Positions 26,521-34,606 of a stretch of 64,000 nt of DNA are shown here, in pieces. Below the pieces are notes generated by a model. The model worked only from the letters and a program-made list of their open reading frames with translations. It ran no database searches and was not told the origin of the DNA. The stretch lies in the NCBI RefSeq assembly GCF_000165485.1, contig NC_014623.1:3429501-3493500 (forward strand). Direction: 5' to 3'. Source of the stretch: Stigmatella aurantiaca DW4/3-1 (lineage in GTDB: Bacteria > Myxococcota > Myxococcia > Myxococcales > Myxococcaceae). Within the stretch, counting starts at the first letter, position 1, and every line of letters starts with the position of its first letter. The translations under genes and the position numbers were made by a program.

Positions 26521-27327
26521 TCACTGCTGCTGTGAAAGGCGGAGGACGCTGTGATACTTGGGACCGCGCGGAGATTTCCCGTAACGCGCGGGCGTCGTCC
26601 CGACGAGCCGCTTGAAATGGTGCGTCAGCTGCGCTTGATCGTAGAAGCCAACTTGGAGCGCCACGTCGGACGCCCGCCCGCCGCGCTGGAGCAGCTCCTT
26701 CGCGCGTGCGACGCGGAGGTGCGTCAGATAGGTATGCGGTGGCATTCCAATTTGCGTACGAAAGGCGCGGCACAGGTGGAACTTGTCGAGGTCTGCGTAG
26801 TCCGCGAGGTCGTCGAGCGTGATCGAGTCGCCGAGTCGCTCGCGGATGTATTCCATCGCGCGTCGAACGGGACGTGAATAGTCAGGTTGCGCGTGGCTGA
26901 TGACCGCAAGCGCACTGACAGCTTCCGCGACAGCGACCTCGAGCGAGAGGCGGTCAGCCCCTGCGCACGCGGCATCGATGAGGCGGTGAAACGGCGCGGC
27001 GCGAGGGTCGTTCGCTTCGAGCTGCGCGATCGTCACCGCCCTGCCTTCGCCCTGGACCCGAGCGACTTCATGCGTTGGCAGCGTGACGGCCGTGAACGTC
27101 GTCGGTCCGCGGTGGGCGAGGTGGCGAACCACGTCGCCTGGCTGCTTCACCAGGATGCATCCGGGCGCCGAGTGCCAGACCCTGCCGCTGCCCCACCACT
27201 CGGTATCGCCGTGCTCGATGCGCCCGACGCCATAATATTCCTTCACTCCCGTATGCAGCGACGTGGTCGTCCCGCGCACCGCGTGGAGACCTGGCAGCGA
27301 GACGGGAAGCTCGGTGAAGCGATCCAT
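26521..27327 (-). CDS. AraC family transcriptional regulator
   Basis: This 268-aa protein has an N-terminal cupin-type sensing domain (about 1-150; HSAPGCILVKQPGD) and a C-terminal double helix-turn-helix (about 170-260). The latter has the AraC signature LCRAFRTQIGMPPHTYLTHLR and DVALQVGFYDQAQLTHHFKRLVGTTPARY. It is transcribed away from the aldo/keto reductase gene with about 107 bp between starts, so it probably controls that gene and itself. The ATG at 27327 has a GAGAGG tract directly in front. Confidence 0.93.
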   Translation of the reverse strand: MDRFTELPVSLPGLHAVRGTTTSLHTGVKEYYGVGRIEHGDTEWWGSGRVWHSAPGCILVKQPGDVVRHLAHRGPTTFTAVTLPTHEVARVQGEGRAVTIAQLEANDPRAAPFHRLIDAACAGADRLSLEVAVAEAVSALAVISHAQPDYSRPVRRAMEYIRERLGDSITLDDLADYADLDKFHLCRAFRTQIGMPPHTYLTHLRVARAKELLQRGGRASDVALQVGFYDQAQLTHHFKRLVGTTPARYGKSPRGPKYHSVLRLSQQQ

Positions 27328-27434
27328 CCTCTCAGGATAGTGCCTTGAGCGCGTTGGCGCTTGTGCATTCTTGGCGGAAAAATCGCGCCAAGAATCGACA
27401 AGCGCATGCGGTCGCCCAACCGTAGAACGGGTCC

Positions 27435-28430
27435 ATGCACGATCAACAAACCGGCTCCCACTCGATGTCAGCAACCGCGGCGAGGACCGCACCCATGAGA
27501 ATCGCACTCGGCTGCATGGGGCTGTCCGGCGCCTACGGCAAGACGGACGACGCGAAGAGCACCGCCGTCATTCACGCCGCAATCGAGCGCGGCGTGACAT
27601 TTCTCGATACCGGCGACTTCTACGGCTCGGGACATAACGAGCTGCTCATCGGCAAGGCAATCGCTGGCCGCCGCGATCAGGTCCAGCTCTCGGTCAAGTT
27701 CGGCGCGCTCCTTGGCCCCGACAAAAGCTGGGGAGGCATCGACGCGCGGCCTGCGGCGGTGAAGACCTTCCTCGCGTACTCGCTGGTTCGGCTCGGCACG
27801 GAATACGTCGACGTGTATCGCCCGGCGCGCTTGGACCCGGCGGTGCCGATCGAAGACACGATCGGCGCGATCGCCGACTTGGTGAAAACCGGCTACGTGC
27901 GATCGATCGGGCTGTCCGAGGTCGGCCCCGAGACGATCCGGCGCGCGGCGAAGGTCCATCCGATCGCTGATCTCCAGATCGAGTACTCGATTGCGAGTCG
28001 CGATCCGGAGGACGCGATCTTTCCGGTGCTCGCGGAGCTCGGCATCGGCGCGACGCTGTACGGCGTGTTGTCGCGCGGGCTGCTCTCGGCCAGCCCACTC
28101 GGTGCCGGCGACGCGCGCGCCCACATGCCGCGGTTCACCGGGGCGAATCGCGAAGCGAACGCCAAGATCGTCGCCGGTCTCCAGGGCCTCGCGAAGCGTT
28201 GGGGGATCACGCCGAGTCAGCTCGCGATCGGTTGGGTGCTCGGCAAGCAGCCGCAGTTCGTACCGACGCTCGGCATGCGCACGATCCAGCAACTGGACGA
28301 AGCGCTCACTGCGAAGCCGTTGACCGCGGAGCAACTCGCCGAGGTCGAGGCGATCGCGCCGCGCGGTGCGATCGCGGGTACCCGCTACCCAGCCGCGCAC
28401 ATGACCGCGCTCGATAGCGAGAAGCGCTAA
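27435..28430 (+). CDS. Aldo/keto reductase
   Basis: This 331-aa NADPH-dependent oxidoreductase of the AKR (TIM-barrel) superfamily has Asp and Tyr of the catalytic tetrad in FLDTGDFYGSGHNE and the Lys in LSVKFG. At the position where many family members have the catalytic His (a YLHR-type segment) this one reads YRPARLDP. I recall the same change in an actinobacterial-type subgroup. The stop TAA is supplied by the terminal sequence of the adjacent MITE (28426-28717), so the natural C-terminus may have been altered. A divergent AraC gene precedes it. Confidence 0.92.
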   Translation: MHDQQTGSHSMSATAARTAPMRIALGCMGLSGAYGKTDDAKSTAVIHAAIERGVTFLDTGDFYGSGHNELLIGKAIAGRRDQVQLSVKFGALLGPDKSWGGIDARPAAVKTFLAYSLVRLGTEYVDVYRPARLDPAVPIEDTIGAIADLVKTGYVRSIGLSEVGPETIRRAAKVHPIADLQIEYSIASRDPEDAIFPVLAELGIGATLYGVLSRGLLSASPLGAGDARAHMPRFTGANREANAKIVAGLQGLAKRWGITPSQLAIGWVLGKQPQFVPTLGMRTIQQLDEALTAKPLTAEQLAEVEAIAPRGAIAGTRYPAAHMTALDSEKR

Positions 28431-28717
28431 CCCGGATCGGTCACACGAAGGCTCGCGCCGGGCAGAGAAGCACCAAATGGCGGCGTCTGCGTGGCGCGAG
28501 TGGCGAATGGCCACGCTGCAGGGCTCCGCGGGGATGAACTTGTCTCCGAGCCACTCGGCCCTTCGCCACGACGCGGCGCTCGCGCGTCCAGGAGTCCCGA
28601 GTGCGGCAGCGCAGTTCTCGGTACGCCTGCCCGATGAATGGAAAGCCTTGAGAACTCTCCAGTGATCGGCTGGGCGCTACGCGGTGCCCTCTCCCTTTTT
28701 GAGCGATCCGGGCTAGC
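28426..28717. mobile_element. MITE-like, internally deleted IS1380-family element
   Basis: A 292-bp segment has inverted ends CCCGGATCG-N-TCA (left from 28431; right, inverted, ending 28710) flanked by CTAA and CTAG, matching the 4-bp CTAG seen at the end of the full IS1380 copy (30999-31002). Inside, on the minus strand, are the copy's leader (the AGAGTTCTCA block) and a piece of its transposase (28533-28635; YRELRCRTRDSWTRERR) joined by deletion. It cannot encode a transposase and would need one in trans. Confidence 0.75.
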
Positions 28718-29025
28718 CGCGCCCCACTTGCGGCGGGCGGATCCCTACCATCTCTGCCACCCGGCGCGCTTCGGTGATTCCGTCTAGCCACTGCTCACGG
28801 CCACGGCTCGTTTTGGGCATCCGCCGCACTCGGCGCTCTGCATTTGCCAGGAGCGCGAAAGCGTCCCTCGCACGCTCCGGAAACAGGGCGAGAGCCTGGA
28901 CATAGAGACAGGCGACCAAGACATGCGTGCGGGTGTCCGGGAACCCGAGCCGCTTCATGCGCAGCAAGTGCGGGCCAAAGTCCTTCCAGGGCCGGGCGTC
29001 GGCGTAGGCTTCAACAAGTGTGTCC
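28713..29025 (-). pseudogene. C-terminal part of a small gene split by the IS66 element
   Basis: This is the 3' half of a gene whose 5' half is at 30611-30806. Removing the IS and one copy of the 8-bp duplication restores one open frame across the junction (STKDT joined to LVEAYADARPW), giving about 166 aa. The visible part reads KDFGPHLLRMKRLGF, then a helical Leu/Ala-rich region and ends IRPPQVGRG. The TAG stop lies within the neighbouring MITE end, so the original C-terminus may be lost too. The family is not recognised. The position right after a Cys-rich gene fragment suggests a partner or immunity protein, which is inference. Confidence 0.8.
29018..29025. repeat. 8-bp target-site duplication, left copy (GTGTGTCC)
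   Basis: Exact copy of 30611-30618, immediately outside the left end of the IS66-type element. An 8-bp duplication is the IS66 family norm. Confidence 0.95.
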
Positions 29026-30610
29026 GTAAGCGTTCACTGCCTCAGGCAGCGACCGCGAGCTGAGAGGGCTCTGCGACGGGGAGGAGGGATGGCACTGGAA
29101 GCCCTCGTCGATGCGCGCCAACGGCTGCGGTCAGGTATTCGAGCACGTTGCGCTTCTGCAGCCGCAGCGTCGTGACCACTGTGAGAATCCGCTCGACGAA
29201 GCGGCTGCCTTCTGGCGACTGCGTCCCGAAGCTGGTCTTCCTGTACATGACAGCGTGGCGGATGGTGCGCTCACCGAAGTTGTTGGTGGGCTCGAGCCCC
29301 TCCACATGGACGAACGTCCACATGGCCGACTCAAGCTTCAGGATTTCCGCCGCCGTGCCGGCGGTCTTGTCCTCTGCGCACACGACGGCGTCACGGAGGA
29401 GCCTGCCGACTCTGCGCTCGACCTTCGGCATCCGCAGTTCAAACTCCTCTCGAGGCATCGTCCCGTCGCGTACTCGGCGCCACCCCTTGAACATGCGGTC
29501 GCGCTCCTTCATGAGCAGCGCGCCGAGGCGGCCGCCTTCCCCACCCCGGTCAATGAAGCTCTGGAAGTCCCTCGTCAGGTGGCTCCAGCACAACTGGCGC
29601 AGGAAGGTGTCGTACCAGTTGTACGCGCTCCATCGGTCCGTGGTGAGAAAACCGGTGAAGTCCTCGCCCAGCAGGGCCTTGGCCACCTCGCTGCCCCGGC
29701 TGGGGGAGATGCGGAAGAGTGCCAGGTGCGCGGTGACGACGACCCACAGCCAGGCCCGCTTGGCTCGTCCATTCACCTTGCCTTCGAACCAGCCTGTCTC
29801 ATCCGCATGGGCGCGCTCCGCCTCTCGGATGGCGTCCCCCACCTGCGCCACCGGCACCTCCAACGCCTTGGCGACTTCGGCTTCGCGGTTGGAAATGGAG
29901 CCCAGGCAGATGCGCACTCCGAGCAGGTCCGAAAGCGCATCCTGCACCTTGCGCTTGGAGAGCCGGTACTGCCCCGACAGCAGCACGATGATGCCGGTCA
30001 GGCGCTCTCCAAAGGTGTGGCCTGCCACCTCGACGGGAAGCTCGCCATAGCTCACCGCGCCGCATCCGCCACACTGCTTGCCGTGGCACCGGTACTCTGT
30101 CACGTGCGGCTTTATCGGCTCCACCTCCACCGTCTGGTGCCGGAGAGGCTCGACAGCACGGCCTGCCAACCCCTGCTCGCACTGGTCGCACTGCCGTGGC
30201 GCGGCAATGTCGACAGTGCGGTGGACCTGCTCCGCTGGCACCAGCTCTCGCTTGTGGTGCTTGTGTCCCGGCTGGCCACCAGGGCGGCGACCCGAAGCTG
30301 GCTTCGAGGGGCGCTGTGTCCCGGGTGGGTCGGACGATGGGGGCTTGGACGAGTTGGTCGAGTTCTGGCCCAGTCGCCCTCGCAGCTCAGCCACTTCAGC
30401 GCGCAGGGATGCATTCTCCGCGAGCAGTGCCGCCACGAGCTTCTTCAGCTCGGCCACTTCCCCTTCCAACTCGGCGATGCGGGCATCTGTGGGGTCAACC
30501 GGGCTCACCCCACAGGTAGTACACTCCCAAACCTACCCTGTCGATAGGTTCCTCTCCCCTCTGTCCCCTCCTGCTCACCCCTCATACAGCCCAGTCCGGT
30601 GAACGCTTAC
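29026..30610 (-). mobile_element. IS66-family insertion sequence (complete, 1585 bp)
   Basis: The ends are perfect 12-bp inverted repeats GTAAGCGTTCAC / GTGAACGCTTAC, flanked by the 8-bp direct repeat GTGTGTCC. GTAAGCG is the typical IS66 terminus. A single transposase gene fills the element; tnpA and tnpB are absent, as in the short ISBst12-like branch. Intact ends, identical duplications and an open transposase frame indicate a recent insertion. Confidence 0.96.
29042..30508 (-). CDS. IS66 family transposase (TnpC-like)
   Basis: This 488-aa protein has an N-terminal leucine-zipper-like helix (IAELEGEVAELKKLVAAL), a Ser/Pro-rich GQNSTNSSKPPSSDP motif, a Cys4 zinc finger (CDQCEQG with CGGCGAV) and the DDE core. 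The acidic residues lie in HADETGW, TTDRWSAYN and NNFGERTIRH. The arrangement is full length, so the enzyme is probably active. Confidence 0.96.
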   Translation of the reverse strand: MSPVDPTDARIAELEGEVAELKKLVAALLAENASLRAEVAELRGRLGQNSTNSSKPPSSDPPGTQRPSKPASGRRPGGQPGHKHHKRELVPAEQVHRTVDIAAPRQCDQCEQGLAGRAVEPLRHQTVEVEPIKPHVTEYRCHGKQCGGCGAVSYGELPVEVAGHTFGERLTGIIVLLSGQYRLSKRKVQDALSDLLGVRICLGSISNREAEVAKALEVPVAQVGDAIREAERAHADETGWFEGKVNGRAKRAWLWVVVTAHLALFRISPSRGSEVAKALLGEDFTGFLTTDRWSAYNWYDTFLRQLCWSHLTRDFQSFIDRGGEGGRLGALLMKERDRMFKGWRRVRDGTMPREEFELRMPKVERRVGRLLRDAVVCAEDKTAGTAAEILKLESAMWTFVHVEGLEPTNNFGERTIRHAVMYRKTSFGTQSPEGSRFVERILTVVTTLRLQKRNVLEYLTAAVGAHRRGLPVPSLLPVAEPSQLAVAA

Positions 30611-30618
30611 GTGTGTCC
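30611..30618. repeat. 8-bp target-site duplication, right copy (GTGTGTCC)
   Basis: Exact match to 29018-29025, directly abutting the right IS66 end. Confidence 0.95.
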
Positions 30619-30806
30619 TTGGTGGAGAGCCGCTGAATGTGGAGCCGTTCGGCAGGCGTCCGCGCCCCCCGCAGACACTTGCGCTCAAAGTCCTTGTGAG
30701 CGCGCACGACCACGTCAAACGGCGCTTCTGCGTAGTTCAGCAGCAGGACGAGAGCATCCCTTTCCTGCGCGATACCGTTCCACCACGCTCTGCGGGAGCG
30801 ATTCAC
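30611..30806 (-). pseudogene. N-terminal part of the IS66-split gene
   Basis: The frame begins at a GTG (30806) that overlaps the TGA of the upstream Cys-rich fragment (GTGA), a coupled gene pair. The 65 residues before the insertion are basic and helical (NRSRRAWWNGIAQERDALVL, then a VVVRAHKDFERK segment and RTPAERLHIQRLSTKDT). It continues, after removal of the IS, at 29017 downwards. No family is recognised. Confidence 0.78.
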
Positions 30807-31000
30807 TGCGGGCCTCCAGGGCACTCCTGCCCTTCAATGTCGGTGGGCCAAAGGCCCGTCTTCCAGCACTCGTCGTAACAGGACTTGCAGTGAGTTGCGC
30901 CGTAGCTGAAGCCGGGTCCAGTCGCAGCATCGTTGCAGCGTTCGTAGAACTCCGGGCATTGCCGTTTCCTCTGGGTCCGTTGATCAGAGTTGAGAGCGCT
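30803..31000 (-). pseudogene. C-terminal fragment of a Cys-rich protein, truncated by IS1380
   Basis: About 65 residues remain, open up to the IS1380 end at 31003. The fragment has seven Cys, in the pattern CPEFYERCND...HCKSCYDECWKTG...QECPGG. It resembles the Cys-rich C-termini I recall from SitA-type polymorphic toxin lipoproteins of myxobacteria; this is memory-based and unverified. Its stop overlaps the start of the IS66-split gene, the usual toxin-immunity layout. The N-terminal part is gone, so it should be non-functional. Confidence 0.55.
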
Positions 31001-31002
31001 AG

Positions 31003-32340
31003 CCCGGATCGATCACCGGGGGAGGGATCACCGGGTGGGGACCGGCCGATAACTGAAGAGTTCTCAGGCACTTCAGACCATCGGAAGGACCCACACGGTG
31101 AAAACAGACTGTAGCGTGAAGCAGGTGGAGTTCGACAGCGTCGGAAGGAGGAAACTGGTGGCGGCGTTCGACGGGGAGCACATCTCGTCGGATGGAGGAC
31201 TGACGCTGTTGCACCAAGTGGACCAGCGGTTCGGGCTGATGCGGAAGTTCGCTGCGTGCTTCAAGGACTTCAGAAGGCCGGAGTGGATTGAGCATACGGT
31301 GGAAGAACTCGTCCGCCAGCGTGTGTTCGGCATCACGTGCGGCTACGAAGACTTGGTGGACCACCAGACGCTGCGAAGAGACCCACTGCTTGCGGCGGTG
31401 GTGGGCAAGGCGGAGCCCCAGAAGCAGGCTCTGGCCAGCCCGAGCACGCTCAACCGGTTGGAGCTGACGCCTGCGGACGCGACGCCCGAGGCCCGCTACC
31501 GCAAGGGGGTCTACGACGGCCCAGCCATCGAGAACTTCTTCGTGGATGCGTTCCTGGAGGCGCACCGTATTCACGGCACGCAGGAGGGCCGCTTCTTCCA
31601 CGGCTACTACGGCAACGATTGCTACCTGCCGCTCTACATCTTCGCGGGCGACTTCCTACTATGCGCGAAGCTTCGCACCTCCGACATCGATGCGTCCTCG
31701 GGTGCGCTGGAAGAAGTGCAGCGCATCGTCTCGCGCATCCGAGCGCGCTGGCCCAAGACGCGCATCCTGTTGCGTGCCGACTCCGGCTTCACCCGCGATG
31801 AGCTCATGGCCTGGTGCGAGCAGAGCGGCATCGACTTCGTGTTCGGCCTGGCTCGAAACGCCCGACTGGAAGCGATGATTGAGCCGGATCTGAAGCTGGT
31901 GCGCGCTGTCTCACTCGAGGAGCGTGAAGGGGCTCCGGTGCGGGCGTACCGGGAGCTGCGCTACCGCACGCGGGACTCCTGGACGCGCGAGCGCCGCGTC
32001 GTCGCCAAGGCCGAGTGGCTGGGAGACAAATTCAACCCCCGCTTCGTAGTGACTTCTTTGCGCCCCGAGGAGCATGAGGCTCAGGCTCTGTACGAGCAGC
32101 TGTACTGCGCCCGCGGTGACATGGAGAACCGCATCAAGGAGCAGCAGTTGGGCCTGTTCGCCGACAGGACCAGTGCCCACACCCTGCGCGCCAACCAGCT
32201 GCGCCTCTGGTTTGCCTCCGTTGCCTACGTGCTGCTCAACCTGCTGCGCCACTTCGGCCTGAAGGGCACTGAGCTTGAGCGTGCCCAAGCCGGCACCCTT
32301 CGCCTCAAGTTGCTGAAACTCGCCGCCATCGTCGCCGCGT
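31003..32340 (+). mobile_element. IS1380-family element, 3' end lost
   Basis: The left end starts CCCGGATCGATCACC next to a CTAG tetranucleotide and matches the termini of the 28426-28717 MITE. No matching right inverted repeat is found downstream. At about 32330 the sequence passes directly into the GC-rich repeat array (32341-32508), so the right end has been replaced or deleted. Confidence 0.75.
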
Positions 32341-32594
32341 CCAGCTCGCCCCGGTGGTGCGCGCCAGGACGGCAGCCATCGTCGCCGCGTCCAGCTCGGC
32401 CCGGTGGCGCGCGCGTCGGACAGCGCCACCTCGGCCATTTTGGCGCGCGTCAGATAGCGCCAGCTCCGCTCGCAGAGCGTGTCCGACAGTGCCAGCTCGG
32501 GCCGGTGGAGTGTGCCAGGAGACGCGCAGCAGCCTCCTTCAGCGTGGAGAGTCGCGCCCGCCGATCTTCGGGAAGCGCTCGTAGGCCCGCTTGA
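31098..32594 (+). pseudogene. IS1380 family transposase with aberrant C-terminus
   Basis: Residues 1 to about 413 match IS1380 transposases: VAAFDGEHISSDGGLTLLHQ, LLRADSGFTRDEL, CARGDMENRIKEQQLGLF and the terminal helix LRLKLLKL. Acidic candidates for the DDE triad are visible in these three blocks. After LKLLKL the frame runs into the repeat array and then non-homologous Arg/Pro-rich sequence to 32594, so the genuine last few dozen residues are missing. The start is a GTG preceded by GGAAGGAC. It may still be partly active but is probably defective. Confidence 0.85.
32341..32508 (+). repeat. Repeat array A, about 35-bp units with core CCAGCTCGGCCCGGTGG
   Basis: Core copies start at 32341, 32391, 32425 (degenerate), 32460 (degenerate) and 32492, spaced 31-50 bp. 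The units are the same family and orientation as array B at 34327-34606. It lies between the truncated IS1380 copy and the 3' end of the DUF5953 gene. The spacers resemble each other (CGCGCGTCGGACAG), so this is a tandem repeat, not a CRISPR. Confidence 0.8.
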
Positions 32595-33297
32595 GCGCGT
32601 CCAGGTGGGCGGGGTTGTCATAATCGAGCGGCGCATCCGTGAGCTTCACAACCCATCCGCCCGACGGCGTGCGCCGCGCCCGCGTGAGCAGTTCGGCGTC
32701 GCGAGCAGGATCCGGGAACCCGATGGCCTGCGCAGCAGCAGCAGACCAATAGTTCACCCACCCGAGGAAACAGGGAATCTCAGGCGCGGGGAGTTTTTCT
32801 GGAAGATTGAGCATGGGAAGCCCACGGGGTGAGCGCTCCGGTCCATCAGCGGAGCGGCGAAACTGCTCCCCGACTTCCGAGCCGTAACTATACCGGGACG
32901 CATGCCCCCAGAACGCGCGCGCCCCCTCCGCCATGGCCTCAAGGATGGCCGGCGCTGCCGAGATAACGGCCTCGTCTAGCGGCAACTCCGCATGAACGTT
33001 GATCTGCGGCTGACCGCCCGGGCTGAAGAGTGCCGAGATTTGCCACCCGTTCACCGTCACGGGGTAACTCTCGTCCCCGTTGCACAGAAGAGGAAATCCG
33101 CCGTCCTTAATCTCTTCTATGAGCCACGCGTCGCGATGCGGCAATGCGATGGGGCGCCCGCCTTCGGAGATCCTCCATGCCAAGCGCAAGCCGGGAAGTG
33201 CCTTTTCCATCCCATGGATGACAGCGAGCGTGCGGCCGTCTTTGCCCACGAGCGCGGGCGCGTAGACGATGAAGGTGAGGACTCTAGGCATGATCAT
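32539..33297 (-). CDS. DUF5953 family protein (candidate immunity partner)
   Basis: This 252-aa soluble protein matches the myxobacterial DUF5953 family as I recall it: LTFIVYAPALVGKDGR, AVIHGMEKALPGLRL, RPIALPHRDAWL and LLCNGDESYPVTV. There is no signal peptide or membrane helix, so it is cytoplasmic. Its ATG (33297) overlaps the TGA of the upstream DUF6310 lipoprotein-nuclease gene (ATGA), forcing co-expression. A coupled small cytoplasmic protein after an exported nuclease fits an immunity role. That is inference; the family has no established function. Confidence 0.8.
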   Translation of the reverse strand: MIMPRVLTFIVYAPALVGKDGRTLAVIHGMEKALPGLRLAWRISEGGRPIALPHRDAWLIEEIKDGGFPLLCNGDESYPVTVNGWQISALFSPGGQPQINVHAELPLDEAVISAAPAILEAMAEGARAFWGHASRYSYGSEVGEQFRRSADGPERSPRGLPMLNLPEKLPAPEIPCFLGWVNYWSAAAAQAIGFPDPARDAELLTRARRTPSGGWVVKLTDAPLDYDNPAHLDALKRAYERFPKIGGRDSPR

Positions 33298-34211
33298 CGT
33301 GTGCACCCCGTGACGACGACATTGAGCGTGGGAAGCTGGCCGCGCAGCGCGTCTTTGTGCGCTTGCGTGCTCACCCCAACGACGAGGTCGTATCCACAGG
33401 CCGCTGCGGCGTCGCGTTCCTTATTCAATTGCGCCACCTCCTTCGCAAGCTCCCGCCTCCGGATAAAGGCATTGTACGTGTCAAATTGATGGGTCTTGAT
33501 CTCCCACAGCACGCGCACGCCGACTTGCAGCGCATCGAAGCGCTCACCGCCCACGAATACGTCCATGCCGGGATAACGGTTGGGCGGAAACTTATCGGCG
33601 CACTCGTTATGCGGGACATCTCCGCCCGCGTGCCGCACCGGGATGGGCTCGCACGACGGACGGCGCGGCGTGGTTTCTGGCGGTGGGGGGAAGATGTCTC
33701 CGGTGCTCGACCCCTTTGGCTTTGGCGTTCGGTTCGCTAAAGGTTCCTGAGCGGGCTGCGTTTGAGCCTGGGGCTTCGCGCGCTCGCGGGATGCGTTCCG
33801 TTGATAAGCATCAATCCCCTCCTGGATGGCGGCTGCTACCACCACCGCGCCAATAACGATCACTGCACCGACGACGATCTCGGGTGCCGCGAAAACACAG
33901 AGGGCCACGACTGCGGGAGCGGCTGCATCCGCGTAGGCGACAGCGCATCTTTTGGTGACATTCCGAAATCTGACCCTGTCGCGATCGAGAGCATGAAAGC
34001 ACCGCTCCGCAAGCAGCGGCCACTCGTTGGAGGCTTCCCGCACCACGCATTTCCCATCATCCGTCCACGGGTACTGCGCCGCCCGCTGAAGGTTGGCGAA
34101 TCTCGGACTCTGGGGACTCGGGTCCTCCAGCTCTCCCGGGCTCGGATCCATCGTGGCGCAGGCCGAGAGCAGGAGCAGGATCAGGGGGGCGCTGCAAGTT
34201 CGCGCACGCAT
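33294..34211 (-). CDS. DUF6310 lipoprotein with predicted PD-(D/E)xK nuclease domain
   Basis: This 305-aa protein has a lipoprotein signal (lipobox LSAC, Cys18), a hydrophobic stretch (about 91-129) and a Gln/Pro-rich linker (about 145-185). The C-terminal domain carries Asp226 (ERFDALQ), a strand, then Glu237-x-Lys239 (VLWEIKT) and a helix, the pattern of PD-(D/E)xK nucleases. The family call is from memory (DUF6310). Lipid anchor plus C-terminal nuclease resembles toxins passed between myxobacteria by outer-membrane exchange (SitA type). The ATG at 34211 has AAAGG 9 bases upstream; the GTG two codons earlier is too close to it. Confidence 0.82.
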   Translation of the reverse strand: MRARTCSAPLILLLLSACATMDPSPGELEDPSPQSPRFANLQRAAQYPWTDDGKCVVREASNEWPLLAERCFHALDRDRVRFRNVTKRCAVAYADAAAPAVVALCVFAAPEIVVGAVIVIGAVVVAAAIQEGIDAYQRNASRERAKPQAQTQPAQEPLANRTPKPKGSSTGDIFPPPPETTPRRPSCEPIPVRHAGGDVPHNECADKFPPNRYPGMDVFVGGERFDALQVGVRVLWEIKTHQFDTYNAFIRRRELAKEVAQLNKERDAAAACGYDLVVGVSTQAHKDALRGQLPTLNVVVTGCTR

Positions 34212-34326
34212 GGCCACGTCCTTTCACTCAAGCGAGGTGCTGCGGGTCACGGCTCCGGTTCTCCGCTGGAGCATATCAGCACGCCCCACCAGCGAGAGCC
34301 GATGGAGGAGCGCGCGTCCGACAGCG

Positions 34327-34606
34327 CCAGCTCGGGCAGGTGGCGCGCTCCAGGACGGCAGCCATGGTCGCCGCGTCCTCCTCGGCCTCGGTGGCGTGCG
34401 TCGGACGGCTCCAGCTCAGCCCGGTGGTGCGCGCGCGTCGGACCGCTCCAGCTCGGCCCGGTGGCCGCCCACGTCGGACCGCTCCAGCTCGGCCCGTGGT
34501 GCGAGCGTCGGACCGCTCCAGCTCGGCCCCGGTGGCGCGCGCGTCGGACAGTTCCAGCTCGGCCCCGGTGGCGCGCGCGTCGGACAGCTCCAGCTCGGGC
34601 CGGTGG
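34327..34606 (+). repeat. Repeat array B, about 35-bp units upstream of the DUF6310 gene
   Basis: About eight units carry the core CCAGCTCGGCCCGGTGG, starting at 34327, 34377 (degenerate), 34411, 34448, 34483, 34518, 34554 and 34590. Each is separated by CGCGCGTCGGACNGNT-type sequence, with a period of 33-37 bp. Because the period varies, no single reading frame crosses it and it is probably non-coding. It shares units, orientation and even the GCTCCAGGACGGCAGCCAT spacer with array A, so the toxin-like pair is bracketed by direct repeats. It occupies the promoter side of the DUF6310 gene. Confidence 0.85.

Noticed and set aside
28441..28791. A 116-codon minus-strand frame resembling a transposase
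   Set aside because: Only a short block matches the IS1380 transposase; the surrounding DNA is the MITE with both inverted ends, so it is not a gene.
29018..30618. A compound transposon formed by the neighbouring ISs
   Set aside because: The three IS types (IS66, IS1380, IS1182) differ and none is present in two complete copies flanking other genes.
32341..34606. CRISPR-like pattern in the two repeat arrays
   Set aside because: Inter-core sequence is itself repetitive, the period varies (31-50 bp), and no cas genes are present. It is a tandem repeat.
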